This document shows, one piece after another, positions 1 through 4,903 of a stretch of 5,907 bases of DNA. Under the pieces are notes generated by a model. The model had not been told where the DNA came from. It saw nothing but the letters and a program-made list of their open reading frames with translations, and did not search any database. The translations under genes were made by a program, and so were the position numbers. The stretch spans positions 1-5,907 of the forward strand of contig CAKSUE010000052.1 of assembly GCA_934501135.1 (NCBI GenBank), written 5' to 3'. The DNA is from an uncultured Eubacteriales bacterium (GTDB taxonomy: Bacteria; Bacillota; Clostridia; Oscillospirales; Acutalibacteraceae). Position 1 is the stretch's first letter; each line of letters begins with the position of its first letter.

Positions 1-100
1 GGGGTACACCCGTTCCCATTCCGAACACGAAAGTTAAGCCTAATGATGCCGAAAATACTTGGCTGGTGACGGCCCGGAAAGATAGGACGATGCCAACTCT
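1..100 (+). rRNA. rrf: 5S ribosomal RNA, 3' part (5' end cut off by window)
   Basis: This is the 3' three-quarters or more of a 5S rRNA, the small RNA of the large ribosomal subunit. The diagnostic 5S core is present: the CCCGTTCCCATTCCGAACACG block, then AAGTTAAGCC, then a GCCGAAAATACTTGG segment, then GATAGGACGATGCCA near the 3' end. The start lies left of position 1, so the closing terminal helix cannot be checked; I set the end at the ACTCT after GCCA by analogy with other 5S genes, uncertain by a few bases. A 5S here implies 16S and 23S genes upstream on the same strand. No hairpin terminator follows directly, so transcription may continue into the next gene and tRNA-Asn. Confidence 0.93.
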
Positions 101-150
101 ATAGTTTTTAGTGCTTTTAAGAAGAGAATATAAAACGGGGTGTTTGTTGG

Positions 151-501
151 ATGGAGAAAGATCAATGGTTTTGGCAGAATTTACAAGATCTCGTAAATCG
201 ATCCAAAATTATAATTGATAGACCAAAAGGTTCTTGTCATCCTAAATTTCCGGAAGCATCGCTTTATCCTTTAGATTATAGCATTTTAAAAGGGACTACT
301 TCTATGGATGGGCAAAGTATCGATTGTTTTTGTGGTTCTCTTGAAGGTAAAATTGTTGTTGAAATTTTATATACTGTTGATATGATGAAAAAAGATTCTG
401 AGATAAAGATTTTAATTGATTGTACAGAAAGTGAAGTAGATGTTGTACATGAATATTTAAATAAACCATTGTTTTTTAAGGCAGCGTTATTAAAGAGATA
501 G
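151..501 (+). CDS. Inorganic-pyrophosphatase-like protein, divergent and short
   Basis: This 116-residue protein resembles the small clostridial proteins usually named inorganic pyrophosphatase. What can be seen is an IDRPKGS segment at residues 22-28, then YPLDYSILKGTTSMDG (39-54) and a KDSEIKILI strand (81-89). These match the order of the soluble family I pyrophosphatase core (DR, YP-NYG, then DG-D-LD, then D-KI). Family I enzymes hydrolyse pyrophosphate to phosphate with Mg2+ bound by aspartates. Here the DGDxxD metal motif reads DGQSID, so its middle Asp is Gln55, and the later acidic cluster is also reduced (Glu84 where an Asp is expected). It is also much shorter than the usual 165-180 residues. 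Catalysis is therefore doubtful. The start has a GGGGTG Shine-Dalgarno at 137-142, 8 bases upstream. It sits between 5S rRNA and tRNA-Asn on the same strand and may be cotranscribed with them. Fold assignment is fairly safe, function is not. Confidence 0.72.
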   Translation: MEKDQWFWQNLQDLVNRSKIIIDRPKGSCHPKFPEASLYPLDYSILKGTTSMDGQSIDCFCGSLEGKIVVEILYTVDMMKKDSEIKILIDCTESEVDVVHEYLNKPLFFKAALLKR

Positions 502-510
502 AATTTGTAA

Positions 511-550
511 TAAATTTATAAAGAGTAGTATATACTATATTATAAATTTA
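511..550. repeat. 40-bp nested palindrome upstream of tRNA-Asn
   Basis: Two 11-bp arms, TAAATTTATAA (511-521) and TTATAAATTTA (540-550), are exact reverse complements. Between them lies a second perfect 12-bp palindrome, TAGTATATACTA (526-537). The block is all AT-rich and ends six bases before the tRNA. It contains promoter -10 look-alikes such as TATACT (531-536) and TATATT (536-541), without a convincing -35. It could be the tRNA promoter with a dyad operator, an RNA processing hairpin in a rRNA-tRNA transcript, or chance in AT-rich DNA. The symmetry is seen directly; any role is inference. Confidence 0.5.
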
Positions 551-556
551 ATATAA

Positions 557-632
557 TCCTCAATAGCTCAGTCGGTAGAGCATGCGGCTGTTAACCGCAG
601 GGTCGTTGGTTCGAGTCCAACTTGGGGAGCCA
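557..632 (+). tRNA. tRNA-Asn (anticodon GTT), CCA end encoded
   Basis: A complete 76-base tRNA. The acceptor arms TCCTCAA (557-563) and TTGGGGA (622-628) pair with one G-T wobble, followed by discriminator G629 and a genome-encoded CCA (630-632). The anticodon stem TGCGG/CCGCA (583-587/595-599) closes a seven-base loop whose anticodon GTT is at 590-592, reading asparagine AAC and AAU codons. The T arm carries the GGTTCGAGTCC signature. tRNA-Asn next to 5S rRNA is a common arrangement in clostridia. It is followed within two bases by a terminator, so it is the last gene of its unit. Confidence 0.98.
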
Positions 633-633
633 G

Positions 634-661
634 GAGAGTCTTAATTTTAAGGCTCTTTTTT
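634..661 (+). terminator. Intrinsic terminator of the 5S/tRNA-Asn unit
   Basis: GAGAGTCTTAA at 634-644 folds back on TTAAGGCTCT at 647-656, with one G-T pair, and is followed by a run of six T (656-661). It begins two bases after the tRNA CCA end. It probably ends the transcript that carries the tRNA and possibly the upstream rRNA and pyrophosphatase-like gene. Confidence 0.85.
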
Positions 662-673
662 ATTGCTTTATAT

Positions 674-698
674 TTAACTAAGGTACCGTATTAGTTAA
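674..698. repeat. Short inverted repeat in the gap after tRNA-Asn
   Basis: TTAACTAA (674-681) and TTAGTTAA (691-698) are exact reverse complements around a 9-base loop, GGTACCGTA. It lies in the 662-803 gap, where I see no gene and no other signal. There is no T-run, so it is not a terminator. It may be a remnant or chance; no function is proposed. Confidence 0.3.
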
Positions 699-803
699 TT
701 TGGCAATAGATTACAAATGTATACCGAATATAATATATAGCTATATCTCATAAATTAAGCAGAATGAAAGTAACAAATTAGATTAGAAGATAAATAATAA
801 AAT

Positions 804-837
804 AAAAAGAAGCCTCATATAATTGAGGCTTCTTTTT
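804..837 (-). terminator. Intrinsic terminator of the phospholipase-C-like gene
   Basis: A near-perfect hairpin: AAAAAGAAGCCTCA (804-817), a 6-base loop TATAAT, and TGAGGCTTCTTTTT (824-837). Read on the minus strand it starts at the TAA stop codon (836-838) of the phospholipase-like gene and ends in a U-rich tract. The T-run on the plus side means it could also stop transcripts from the left, but no gene between 662 and 803 needs it. Confidence 0.92.
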
Positions 838-2194
838 ATTCTACGGGAATAAATGTAAATTTTTGTGTTTTGTCTTCTGGTGAAAATTCTTGTAATTCTA
901 TGGTTTTATTATCAGTTTTTGATACTCCTAGAACATAATCATAATTTGACGACTGTTTAGTAGAAACGATTCTCACTGTCCCATCTGAATTAGAGATAAG
1001 TTTAAATTTTCCTGAGTTTCTTTCTGAACTAGTAGTACTAGGGTAAATATAGAATTCACCATCATCATTTAATGAATCTATTAAGAATTTCTGATCGTTA
1101 TTGTCTGATTTTTTTGAGATTTGCAAAAAATCGTTAGTTGTCTCTAAACACATATCACTATCTACCATATTTATAAAGTATTTTTCATCTTCTTTGATGT
1201 AATTGGTTGATGGATCTTGAGATTCAACGTAAAATTTGTTTAATATTGCTGATACGTATTGCTGTGTGATCGGGATAGTCTCTTCTAAGGCATATTTAAA
1301 GTCACCCTTCTCTAAATATGGTTTATATTTGCATGTAGCCTTACCAAGTTCATTTAAAATTGTTCCGATGTCAGAATGCAGAACATGTTCATATAGTTCC
1401 GATGCACTTTTTATAGGATAAACAAGATACTTATATTCTTTAACAGAAAATTTATCAAAATCATTTACAATATTTTGTTTTACTTGGCAAGTGTGTGTTG
1501 GGCATCCAATATCACAAAGATAATGAATTGCTTTACCTAGTGAATCAAAAGATGCAGATTTGTTACCGTTTTTATATAGATTAATAGCTGCTGAATAATG
1601 TTCTTCAAACCTGGTCCTTGCGCTAATTGAGTATTGTTCATTCTTGTTTTTATAATATTGGCCAATTGTAGATGGTTCGCCTTCACATATATAACGGTGT
1701 GTGCCTGGAATTGCTTCTTTTCGCTTAGGTTCTATAGTTTTAGATTTGAAGTTATCGTATCCACTTACAAATGAAGATTCCATTGCTTTGCATTTCTTTT
1801 CATATGCTTTACATTTCCTTTTATATGCTTTATATTTTATGTGATATTTTATCACATCATTGCGATACTTTATTCTATCTTTTAATGAATATCCACAGTC
1901 TCTTAAATAATTACCTGACATATCTGCTGGAATACCTCGTATTTCTGGATATTCATCGGGATCAGTTGGTTCAAAGGGTTCAGATGGTTCAAAGGGCATA
2001 ATTGGTTCAGTTGGTTCAATGTTTTTATAGAATTTGTTTACCTCCTCTTTTCCATCTGACTTCAAAACATAACATGCTCTGTCTAAAATATCTTCTGAAA
2101 TAGATGCTTCCCAAGCAAATGCATTTAGGGATAAACAATTAGCTGCTATTAGTCCAGTCATCAATAGACAACATAACCTTTTGGTTGTTTTCAT
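836..2194 (-). CDS. Secreted zinc-dependent phospholipase C-like protein with lectin-like C-terminus
   Basis: The likely product has 452 residues. Numbering here uses the longer 459-residue frame starting at 2215. A signal peptide spans about residues 8-34 (KTTKR, hydrophobic core, cut after AFA), so the mature protein begins with Trp35, as in clostridial alpha-toxin and B. cereus PC-PLC, where the N-terminal Trp binds zinc. The family signature is clear in GTHRY (His173) and LGKAIHYLCDIGCPTH (His231, Asp235, His241). These enzymes hydrolyse phosphatidylcholine and related lipids outside the cell with three metal ions. However, no His is seen near the N-terminus where family members have one, and the usual later HxxxE reads VNDFD (Val250, Asp254). 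Activity is therefore uncertain. Residues 67-86 are Glu-Pro repeats and 124-144 are Lys-rich heptads. Residues about 345-459, with QKF motifs at 375 and 451, look like a ricin-type beta-trefoil carbohydrate-binding domain. The gene has its own promoter and terminator. Confidence 0.8.
   Translation of the reverse strand: MKTTKRLCCLLMTGLIAANCLSLNAFAWEASISEDILDRACYVLKSDGKEEVNKFYKNIEPTEPIMPFEPSEPFEPTDPDEYPEIRGIPADMSGNYLRDCGYSLKDRIKYRNDVIKYHIKYKAYKRKCKAYEKKCKAMESSFVSGYDNFKSKTIEPKRKEAIPGTHRYICEGEPSTIGQYYKNKNEQYSISARTRFEEHYSAAINLYKNGNKSASFDSLGKAIHYLCDIGCPTHTCQVKQNIVNDFDKFSVKEYKYLVYPIKSASELYEHVLHSDIGTILNELGKATCKYKPYLEKGDFKYALEETIPITQQYVSAILNKFYVESQDPSTNYIKEDEKYFINMVDSDMCLETTNDFLQISKKSDNNDQKFLIDSLNDDGEFYIYPSTTSSERNSGKFKLISNSDGTVRIVSTKQSSNYDYVLGVSKTDNKTIELQEFSPEDKTQKFTFIPVE
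1784..1846 (-). repeat. Three 21-bp tandem repeats encoding Lys-rich heptads
   Basis: Three adjacent 21-base units (1784-1804, 1805-1825, 1826-1846) all start TGCTTT on the plus strand and are degenerate in their second half. In the phospholipase-like protein they encode YHIKYKA, YKRKCKA and YEKKCKA (residues 124-144). Period seven with strong positive charge suggests an exposed amphipathic helix. They lie inside the catalytic-domain region before the first conserved His motif. Confidence 0.85.
1968..2021 (-). repeat. Three 18-bp tandem repeats encoding Glu-Pro-rich hexapeptides
   Basis: Three 18-base units (1968-1985, 1986-2003, 2004-2021) each begin GGTTCA on the plus strand; the first two share GGTTCAAAGGG. 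They encode the stretch with EPTEP, PFEPSEP and FEPTDP (about residues 66-84). The encoded segment is acidic, proline-rich and probably extended, and sits shortly after the mature N-terminus. Confidence 0.8.
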
Positions 2195-2204
2195 AAAATT
2201 TAAA

Positions 2205-2212
2205 CTTCCTTT
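2205..2212 (-). promoter_or_regulatory. Ribosome binding site that fixes the phospholipase-like start
   Basis: On the minus strand AAAGGAAG lies here, 10 bases before the ATG at 2192-2194. The upstream in-frame ATG at 2213-2215 has no Shine-Dalgarno sequence, and would lie only a few bases from the predicted transcription start. The internal ATG, which gives the signal peptide MKTTKRLCC, is therefore the better start. Confidence 0.75.
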
Positions 2213-2223
2213 CATTTAGTCTA

Positions 2224-2252
2224 ACAATAGTGTAACATAGTTTATGTGTCAA
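2224..2252 (-). promoter_or_regulatory. Sigma-A-type promoter of the phospholipase-like gene
   Basis: On the minus strand a perfect -35 TTGACA (2252-2247) is followed after exactly 17 bases by TATTGT (2229-2224), a 4/6 match to the -10. Transcription should begin near 2217, giving a short leader to the start at 2194. This suggests vegetative expression by the main sigma factor. A 6-bp inverted repeat, TTACTT (2282-2287) and AAGTAA (2293-2298), lies upstream and could be a regulator site, but this is weak. Confidence 0.72.
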
Positions 2253-2392
2253 TTCAATTAGATAGTTTATCAAAATATATTTTACTTAAGCGAAGTAATT
2301 AAGTCTATTTTGTATAATAAATTATTTTTATATTTGTTATTTTAACATTGGCTTTTTCATATAATCATATGAGCGCTATTCTGGAGGTAATT

Positions 2393-2605
2393 ATGGAGAT
2401 ACATGTTGTAAAAGTTGGTGATACTGTCAGTTCAATAGCACAGCTGTATGGCGTATCATATAAAAGATTAATATTTGATAATCAAATTGTAAACCCTAAT
2501 AAATTAATTGTTGGACAGTCACTTATTATACTGTTGCCTGAGATTGTGCATACTGTAAGTCAAGGTGAGAGTTTATATACAATAGCTAAGAATTACAATG
2601 TTTAA
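2393..2605 (+). pseudogene. Truncated LysM-domain spore-glycosidase-like gene (5' remnant)
   Basis: Only 70 residues are encoded from the ATG at 2393, which has a good GGAGGT Shine-Dalgarno at 2383-2388. The first LysM domain is complete (about residues 2-46: HVVKVGDTVSSIAQLYGVS, then NPNKLIVGQSLII). A second begins at about 52 (HTVSQGESLYTIAKNYNV) and is cut by TAA after 18 residues. LysM modules bind peptidoglycan N-acetylglucosamine. Two N-terminal LysM domains starting this way are typical of the YaaH/SleL type of spore proteins, where a GH18 glycosidase domain follows. None of that remains downstream in any plus-strand frame, and a promoter for the next gene starts 43 bases later, so this looks like a deletion remnant rather than a single frameshift. 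A CATATAAT at 2358-2365 could be a sporulation-sigma -10, unproven. A small functional LysM peptide cannot be excluded. Confidence 0.72.
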
Positions 2606-2647
2606 TGTTATTTATGAATAACTTTTTATTAACAAATACAAAAATAT

Positions 2648-2676
2648 TTGACATATTTAAGATGTTGGATTATATT
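2648..2676 (+). promoter_or_regulatory. Sigma-A-type promoter of the alpha/beta hydrolase gene
   Basis: TTGACA (2648-2653), a 17-base spacer and TATATT (2671-2676) make a near-consensus vegetative promoter. The predicted start near 2683 leaves a leader of about 48 bases before the ATG at 2731. No hairpin or riboswitch is apparent in that AT-rich leader. Confidence 0.8.
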
Positions 2677-2730
2677 TTATTTGTACGATATATAATTTTT
2701 ATATTTTTTTAAAAGAAGGGATGTTAAAAA

Positions 2731-3702
2731 ATGAAAAAATGGATTATAGGAATAGTTAGCTTTTTACTGATAATTTTTATTGCTTTTTTAGGTGTTGGTA
2801 ATTACTTCTTTAACTATGCTCTTGTAAGAAATGATGGAGAAGTAGCAGGGGCAGAAAGAAATGTTGAATCATCAAATTACAAAAATGATAAAGAGAATAA
2901 AATATATTTAAATAGAAAAATCCAAAATGAAAAGAACAATTTGTGGTTGAATTCTGTAAATAAAAAAGAGGTTTCTATACAATCTAATGATGGTCTTAGA
3001 TTATCTGCATCAGAATTTACAGTAAATGATGAGGATAATAAATGGGCTATCCTTATTCATGGTTATACCACTGATCAATCAAATATGTATGATGTAGCAA
3101 GACATTATAGTGAAAAGGGCTACAATACACTTACGCCTGATTTAAGAGCCCATGGAAATAGTGAAGGAAAATATATTGGTATGGGTTGGCTTGATAGAAA
3201 TGACCTAATACTGTGGATAAATTACTTAATGAATAATTACGATGATACGCAAATTTTTTTACATGGTGTTTCTATGGGGGCTGCAACTGTTATGATGGCA
3301 AGTGGAGAGGATTTGCCAGAGAATGTGAAAGCTATTGTTGAAGATTGCGGATACACTTCAGTTTGGGATATATTTTCTTCCGAGTTAAAGTTGAGGTTTA
3401 ATTTACCTCCTGTACCGGTATTAAATGCCGCTAGTTTTGTAACAGATATAAGGGCCGGATATAATTTTAAAGAGGCTTCTGCAGTAGAACAAGTAAAGAA
3501 ATCAGTTAAACCTATGCTATTTATTCATGGAAATGATGATGACTTTGTGCCAGTTGATATGGTTTACAAGATTTATGAAAGTGCAAATGTTACCAAAGAA
3601 CTTGTTATAATAGACGGAGCAGGCCATGCAGAGAGTAAGTTTGCAGATGAAGATTTATATTATGGCTCAGTTTTTAACTTTATAGATAGATATGTAGTGT
3701 AA
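2731..3702 (+). CDS. Membrane-anchored alpha/beta hydrolase (YqkD-like)
   Basis: A 323-residue serine hydrolase of the alpha/beta fold. Residues 4-26 form one hydrophobic segment after MKK and lack a clear signal-peptidase site, so the catalytic domain is probably anchored outside the membrane. Residues 34-80 are a polar linker. The oxyanion loop HGYT starts at His110, the nucleophile elbow GVSMGA holds Ser181, the acid is Asp270 in HGNDDDFVP, and the base is His299 in GAGHAES: a complete triad in the correct order. DLRAHGNSEG (137-146) is typical of the YqkD/BEM46-like group. Members are esterase- or peptidase-like hydrolases whose natural substrates are mostly unknown; none can be named here. 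The start has AGAAGGG at 2714-2720, 10 bases upstream. Promoter and terminator flank the gene, so it is monocistronic. Confidence 0.92.
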   Translation: MKKWIIGIVSFLLIIFIAFLGVGNYFFNYALVRNDGEVAGAERNVESSNYKNDKENKIYLNRKIQNEKNNLWLNSVNKKEVSIQSNDGLRLSASEFTVNDEDNKWAILIHGYTTDQSNMYDVARHYSEKGYNTLTPDLRAHGNSEGKYIGMGWLDRNDLILWINYLMNNYDDTQIFLHGVSMGAATVMMASGEDLPENVKAIVEDCGYTSVWDIFSSELKLRFNLPPVPVLNAASFVTDIRAGYNFKEASAVEQVKKSVKPMLFIHGNDDDFVPVDMVYKIYESANVTKELVIIDGAGHAESKFADEDLYYGSVFNFIDRYVV

Positions 3703-3710
3703 AATAAATA

Positions 3711-3741
3711 AGATCCACCAACAAATTATGTTGGTGGATCT
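3711..3741. terminator. Shared bidirectional terminator between hydrolase and mscL
   Basis: A perfect 13-bp stem, AGATCCACCAACA (3711-3723) with TGTTGGTGGATCT (3729-3741), closes a 5-base AATTA loop. It begins 8 bases after the hydrolase stop. On the minus strand the loop contains the mscL TAA stop and the first-transcribed arm encodes its last residues DPPT. The U-tract is better on the minus side (TATTTATTTT) than on the plus side (TTTATATTGTT), but both are usable. Confidence 0.9.
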
Positions 3742-4172
3742 TTATATTGTTCTGTATCTAATTCGGATGTACAGTTTGGACATCTTGTTGCTTTTATATT
3801 AATTTCAGTATAGCAAAAAGGGCATTCTTTTGAAGTTATTTCGTTTTCCAGTTCCTTACCTTTATTGTGAACGAAAGAGAGTTTATTCATAGCTTTTATA
3901 AAAATAAATATTATAAATGCCATAATCAAAAAATTTATAACTGCAGTTATAAAAGAGCCATATCTAATAGACACATTACCTATATTCAAAACTTTGTCAG
4001 AAAAATCAGTTTTTGTAAACATACCAATTGCAGGTGAGATTATGTCATTAACAAGAGAATTTACTATCCGCTGGAATGCTGTTCCTATTATAACACCAAC
4101 AGCTAAATCTATTACATTACCCCTTAATGCAAATTCTTTAAATTCATTTATAAATTTTCTCATATTAATCAT
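3726..4172 (-). CDS. mscL: Large-conductance mechanosensitive channel MscL with C-terminal zinc ribbon
   Basis: MscL is a homopentameric inner-membrane pore that opens under membrane tension to release solutes during osmotic downshock. The N-terminal helix and first membrane segment are diagnostic: [20 protein letters not shown] at residues 11-30, followed by [16 protein letters not shown]. The second membrane segment is about 74-94. The usual cytoplasmic helix is followed by two CPxC knuckles, CPFC (117-120) and CPNC (131-134), a rubredoxin-like zinc ribbon absent from E. coli MscL but seen in some Firmicute homologues. At 148 residues it is slightly long for the family because of this tail. 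ATG at 4172 overlaps the stop of the upstream TrhA-type gene as ATGA, with no clear Shine-Dalgarno of its own, so it is probably translated by coupling. An alternative start at Met4 is possible. It is the last gene of the operon. Confidence 0.97.
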   Translation of the reverse strand: MINMRKFINEFKEFALRGNVIDLAVGVIIGTAFQRIVNSLVNDIISPAIGMFTKTDFSDKVLNIGNVSIRYGSFITAVINFLIMAFIIFIFIKAMNKLSFVHNKGKELENEITSKECPFCYTEINIKATRCPNCTSELDTEQYKDPPT

Positions 4173-4873
4173 TGTGTTTTAATAAAATCAAATATCATAA
4201 AGAAGTGAAATATACTTCCAGCCAAAACAAATAGGTGCCATAATGAATGCACATATTTAGCTTTTGATTTTTTACCTATTGCATATATCACAGCGCCCAC
4301 AGTATAGAATAGTCCTCCAACAAACAAAAAGACAAGCTGAAGTGAATTTACACTTTCAATAAGAGGTTTTATAGCAAATATAACACACCATCCCATACCT
4401 ATATAACATGCCATAGAAAATTTTGCGTATTTTTTTAAATTAATTGAATTAAGAACTATACCAACAATAGCTGCTGCCCATACTACAACTGCTAAAATAA
4501 TCCCAAGCGTGTTAGGTAACATTAGTAAGCTTATTGGTGTGTAAGTTCCTGCAATTAATAAAAAAATCGAACAGTGATCTAAAACTCTAAATACCTTTTT
4601 GGCTCTATTTATACCCAATGCATGATAAAGTGTAGAGACAATATATAGTATAAAAAGTGTACTAGCATATATTGTTACACATGTAATTGTTTTTGCATTA
4701 TGGTTTGAGAATATTGGCAGTAAGACTATAGCAGCTATTGCTAAAGCTGCGCCTATCCCATGAGTAACAGCATTTAGAATTTCTTCTAACAGTGTGTAGG
4801 AAGGTAAATTGAAAAGTTTTCTTTTTTCTTCTTTACACATTTTGCTTTTTTCATAAGAGATTTCTTTTGTCAT
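4169..4873 (-). CDS. trhA: Hemolysin III / PAQR family membrane protein TrhA
   Basis: A 234-residue seven-helix membrane protein of the HlyIII/PAQR family. Motifs follow the family order: [13 protein letters not shown] (30-42), STLYH (80-84), [18 protein letters not shown] (96-113) and [16 protein letters not shown] (209-224). His84, His209 and His213 are the three positions that bind zinc in PAQR receptors, and all are present, with Ser80 and Asp99. Hydrophobic spans lie at about 39-56, 63-83, 101-119, 123-142, 152-169, 178-199 and 210-228. The hemolysin name comes from early work in Bacillus cereus; bacterial members are now linked to membrane energy and fluidity homeostasis. The start is strongly supported by GGAGG at 4881-4885, 7 bases upstream. 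It lies 23 bases after pgeF and overlaps mscL by 4 bases, so it is cotranscribed with both. Confidence 0.95.
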   Translation of the reverse strand: MTKEISYEKSKMCKEEKRKLFNLPSYTLLEEILNAVTHGIGAALAIAAIVLLPIFSNHNAKTITCVTIYASTLFILYIVSTLYHALGINRAKKVFRVLDHCSIFLLIAGTYTPISLLMLPNTLGIILAVVVWAAAIVGIVLNSINLKKYAKFSMACYIGMGWCVIFAIKPLIESVNSLQLVFLFVGGLFYTVGAVIYAIGKKSKAKYVHSLWHLFVLAGSIFHFFMIFDFIKTQ

Positions 4874-4885
4874 ATGTGCACCTCC

Positions 4886-4903
4886 AAGCTGAGTTCTCAG
4901 CTT
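4886..4903 (-). promoter_or_regulatory. Intercistronic hairpin next to the trhA ribosome binding site
   Basis: AAGCTGAG (4886-4893) and CTCAGCTT (4896-4903) are exact reverse complements. In RNA this gives at least a 6-bp stem with a 6-base loop. It contains the pgeF TGA stop (4897-4899) and ends directly against the GGAGG of trhA at 4881-4885. No U-tract follows, so it is not a terminator. A role in translation coupling or mRNA stability is possible, unproven. Confidence 0.55.

Noticed and set aside
101..150. Terminator after 5S rRNA
   Set aside because: There are T-rich stretches (TTTTT, TTTT) but no stem before them, so termination here cannot be supported.
1236..1421. Plus-strand 61-residue open frame within the phospholipase-like gene
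   Set aside because: It is antisense to a well-supported gene, has no ribosome binding site and no recognisable motif.
1771..2001. Plus-strand 76-residue open frame rich in Leu, Tyr and His
   Set aside because: Its repetitive look is the antisense reading of the 21-bp and 18-bp repeats of the phospholipase-like gene; no Shine-Dalgarno.
1784..2021. Possible CRISPR-like or mobile repeats
   Set aside because: Repeats are contiguous, in frame with a protein, and of 18 and 21 bases without spacers.
2195..2215. Longer start (MKGSLNF...) for the phospholipase-like gene
   Set aside because: No Shine-Dalgarno and almost on the predicted transcription start; the Shine-Dalgarno lies inside this extension and fits the ATG at 2194.
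2282..2304. Overlapping short inverted repeats as a regulator operator between the divergent genes
   Set aside because: Only 6-bp arms in very AT-rich DNA and about 30 bases upstream of the -35; too weak to list as a site.
2348..2392. Upstream ATG codons (2348 and 2369) for the LysM remnant
   Set aside because: The GGAGGT at 2383-2388 places the start at 2393, and LysM homologues of this type begin at the MEIHVV equivalent.
3994..4182. Plus-strand open frame opposite mscL
   Set aside because: A shadow of mscL, whose identity is certain; no independent signal.
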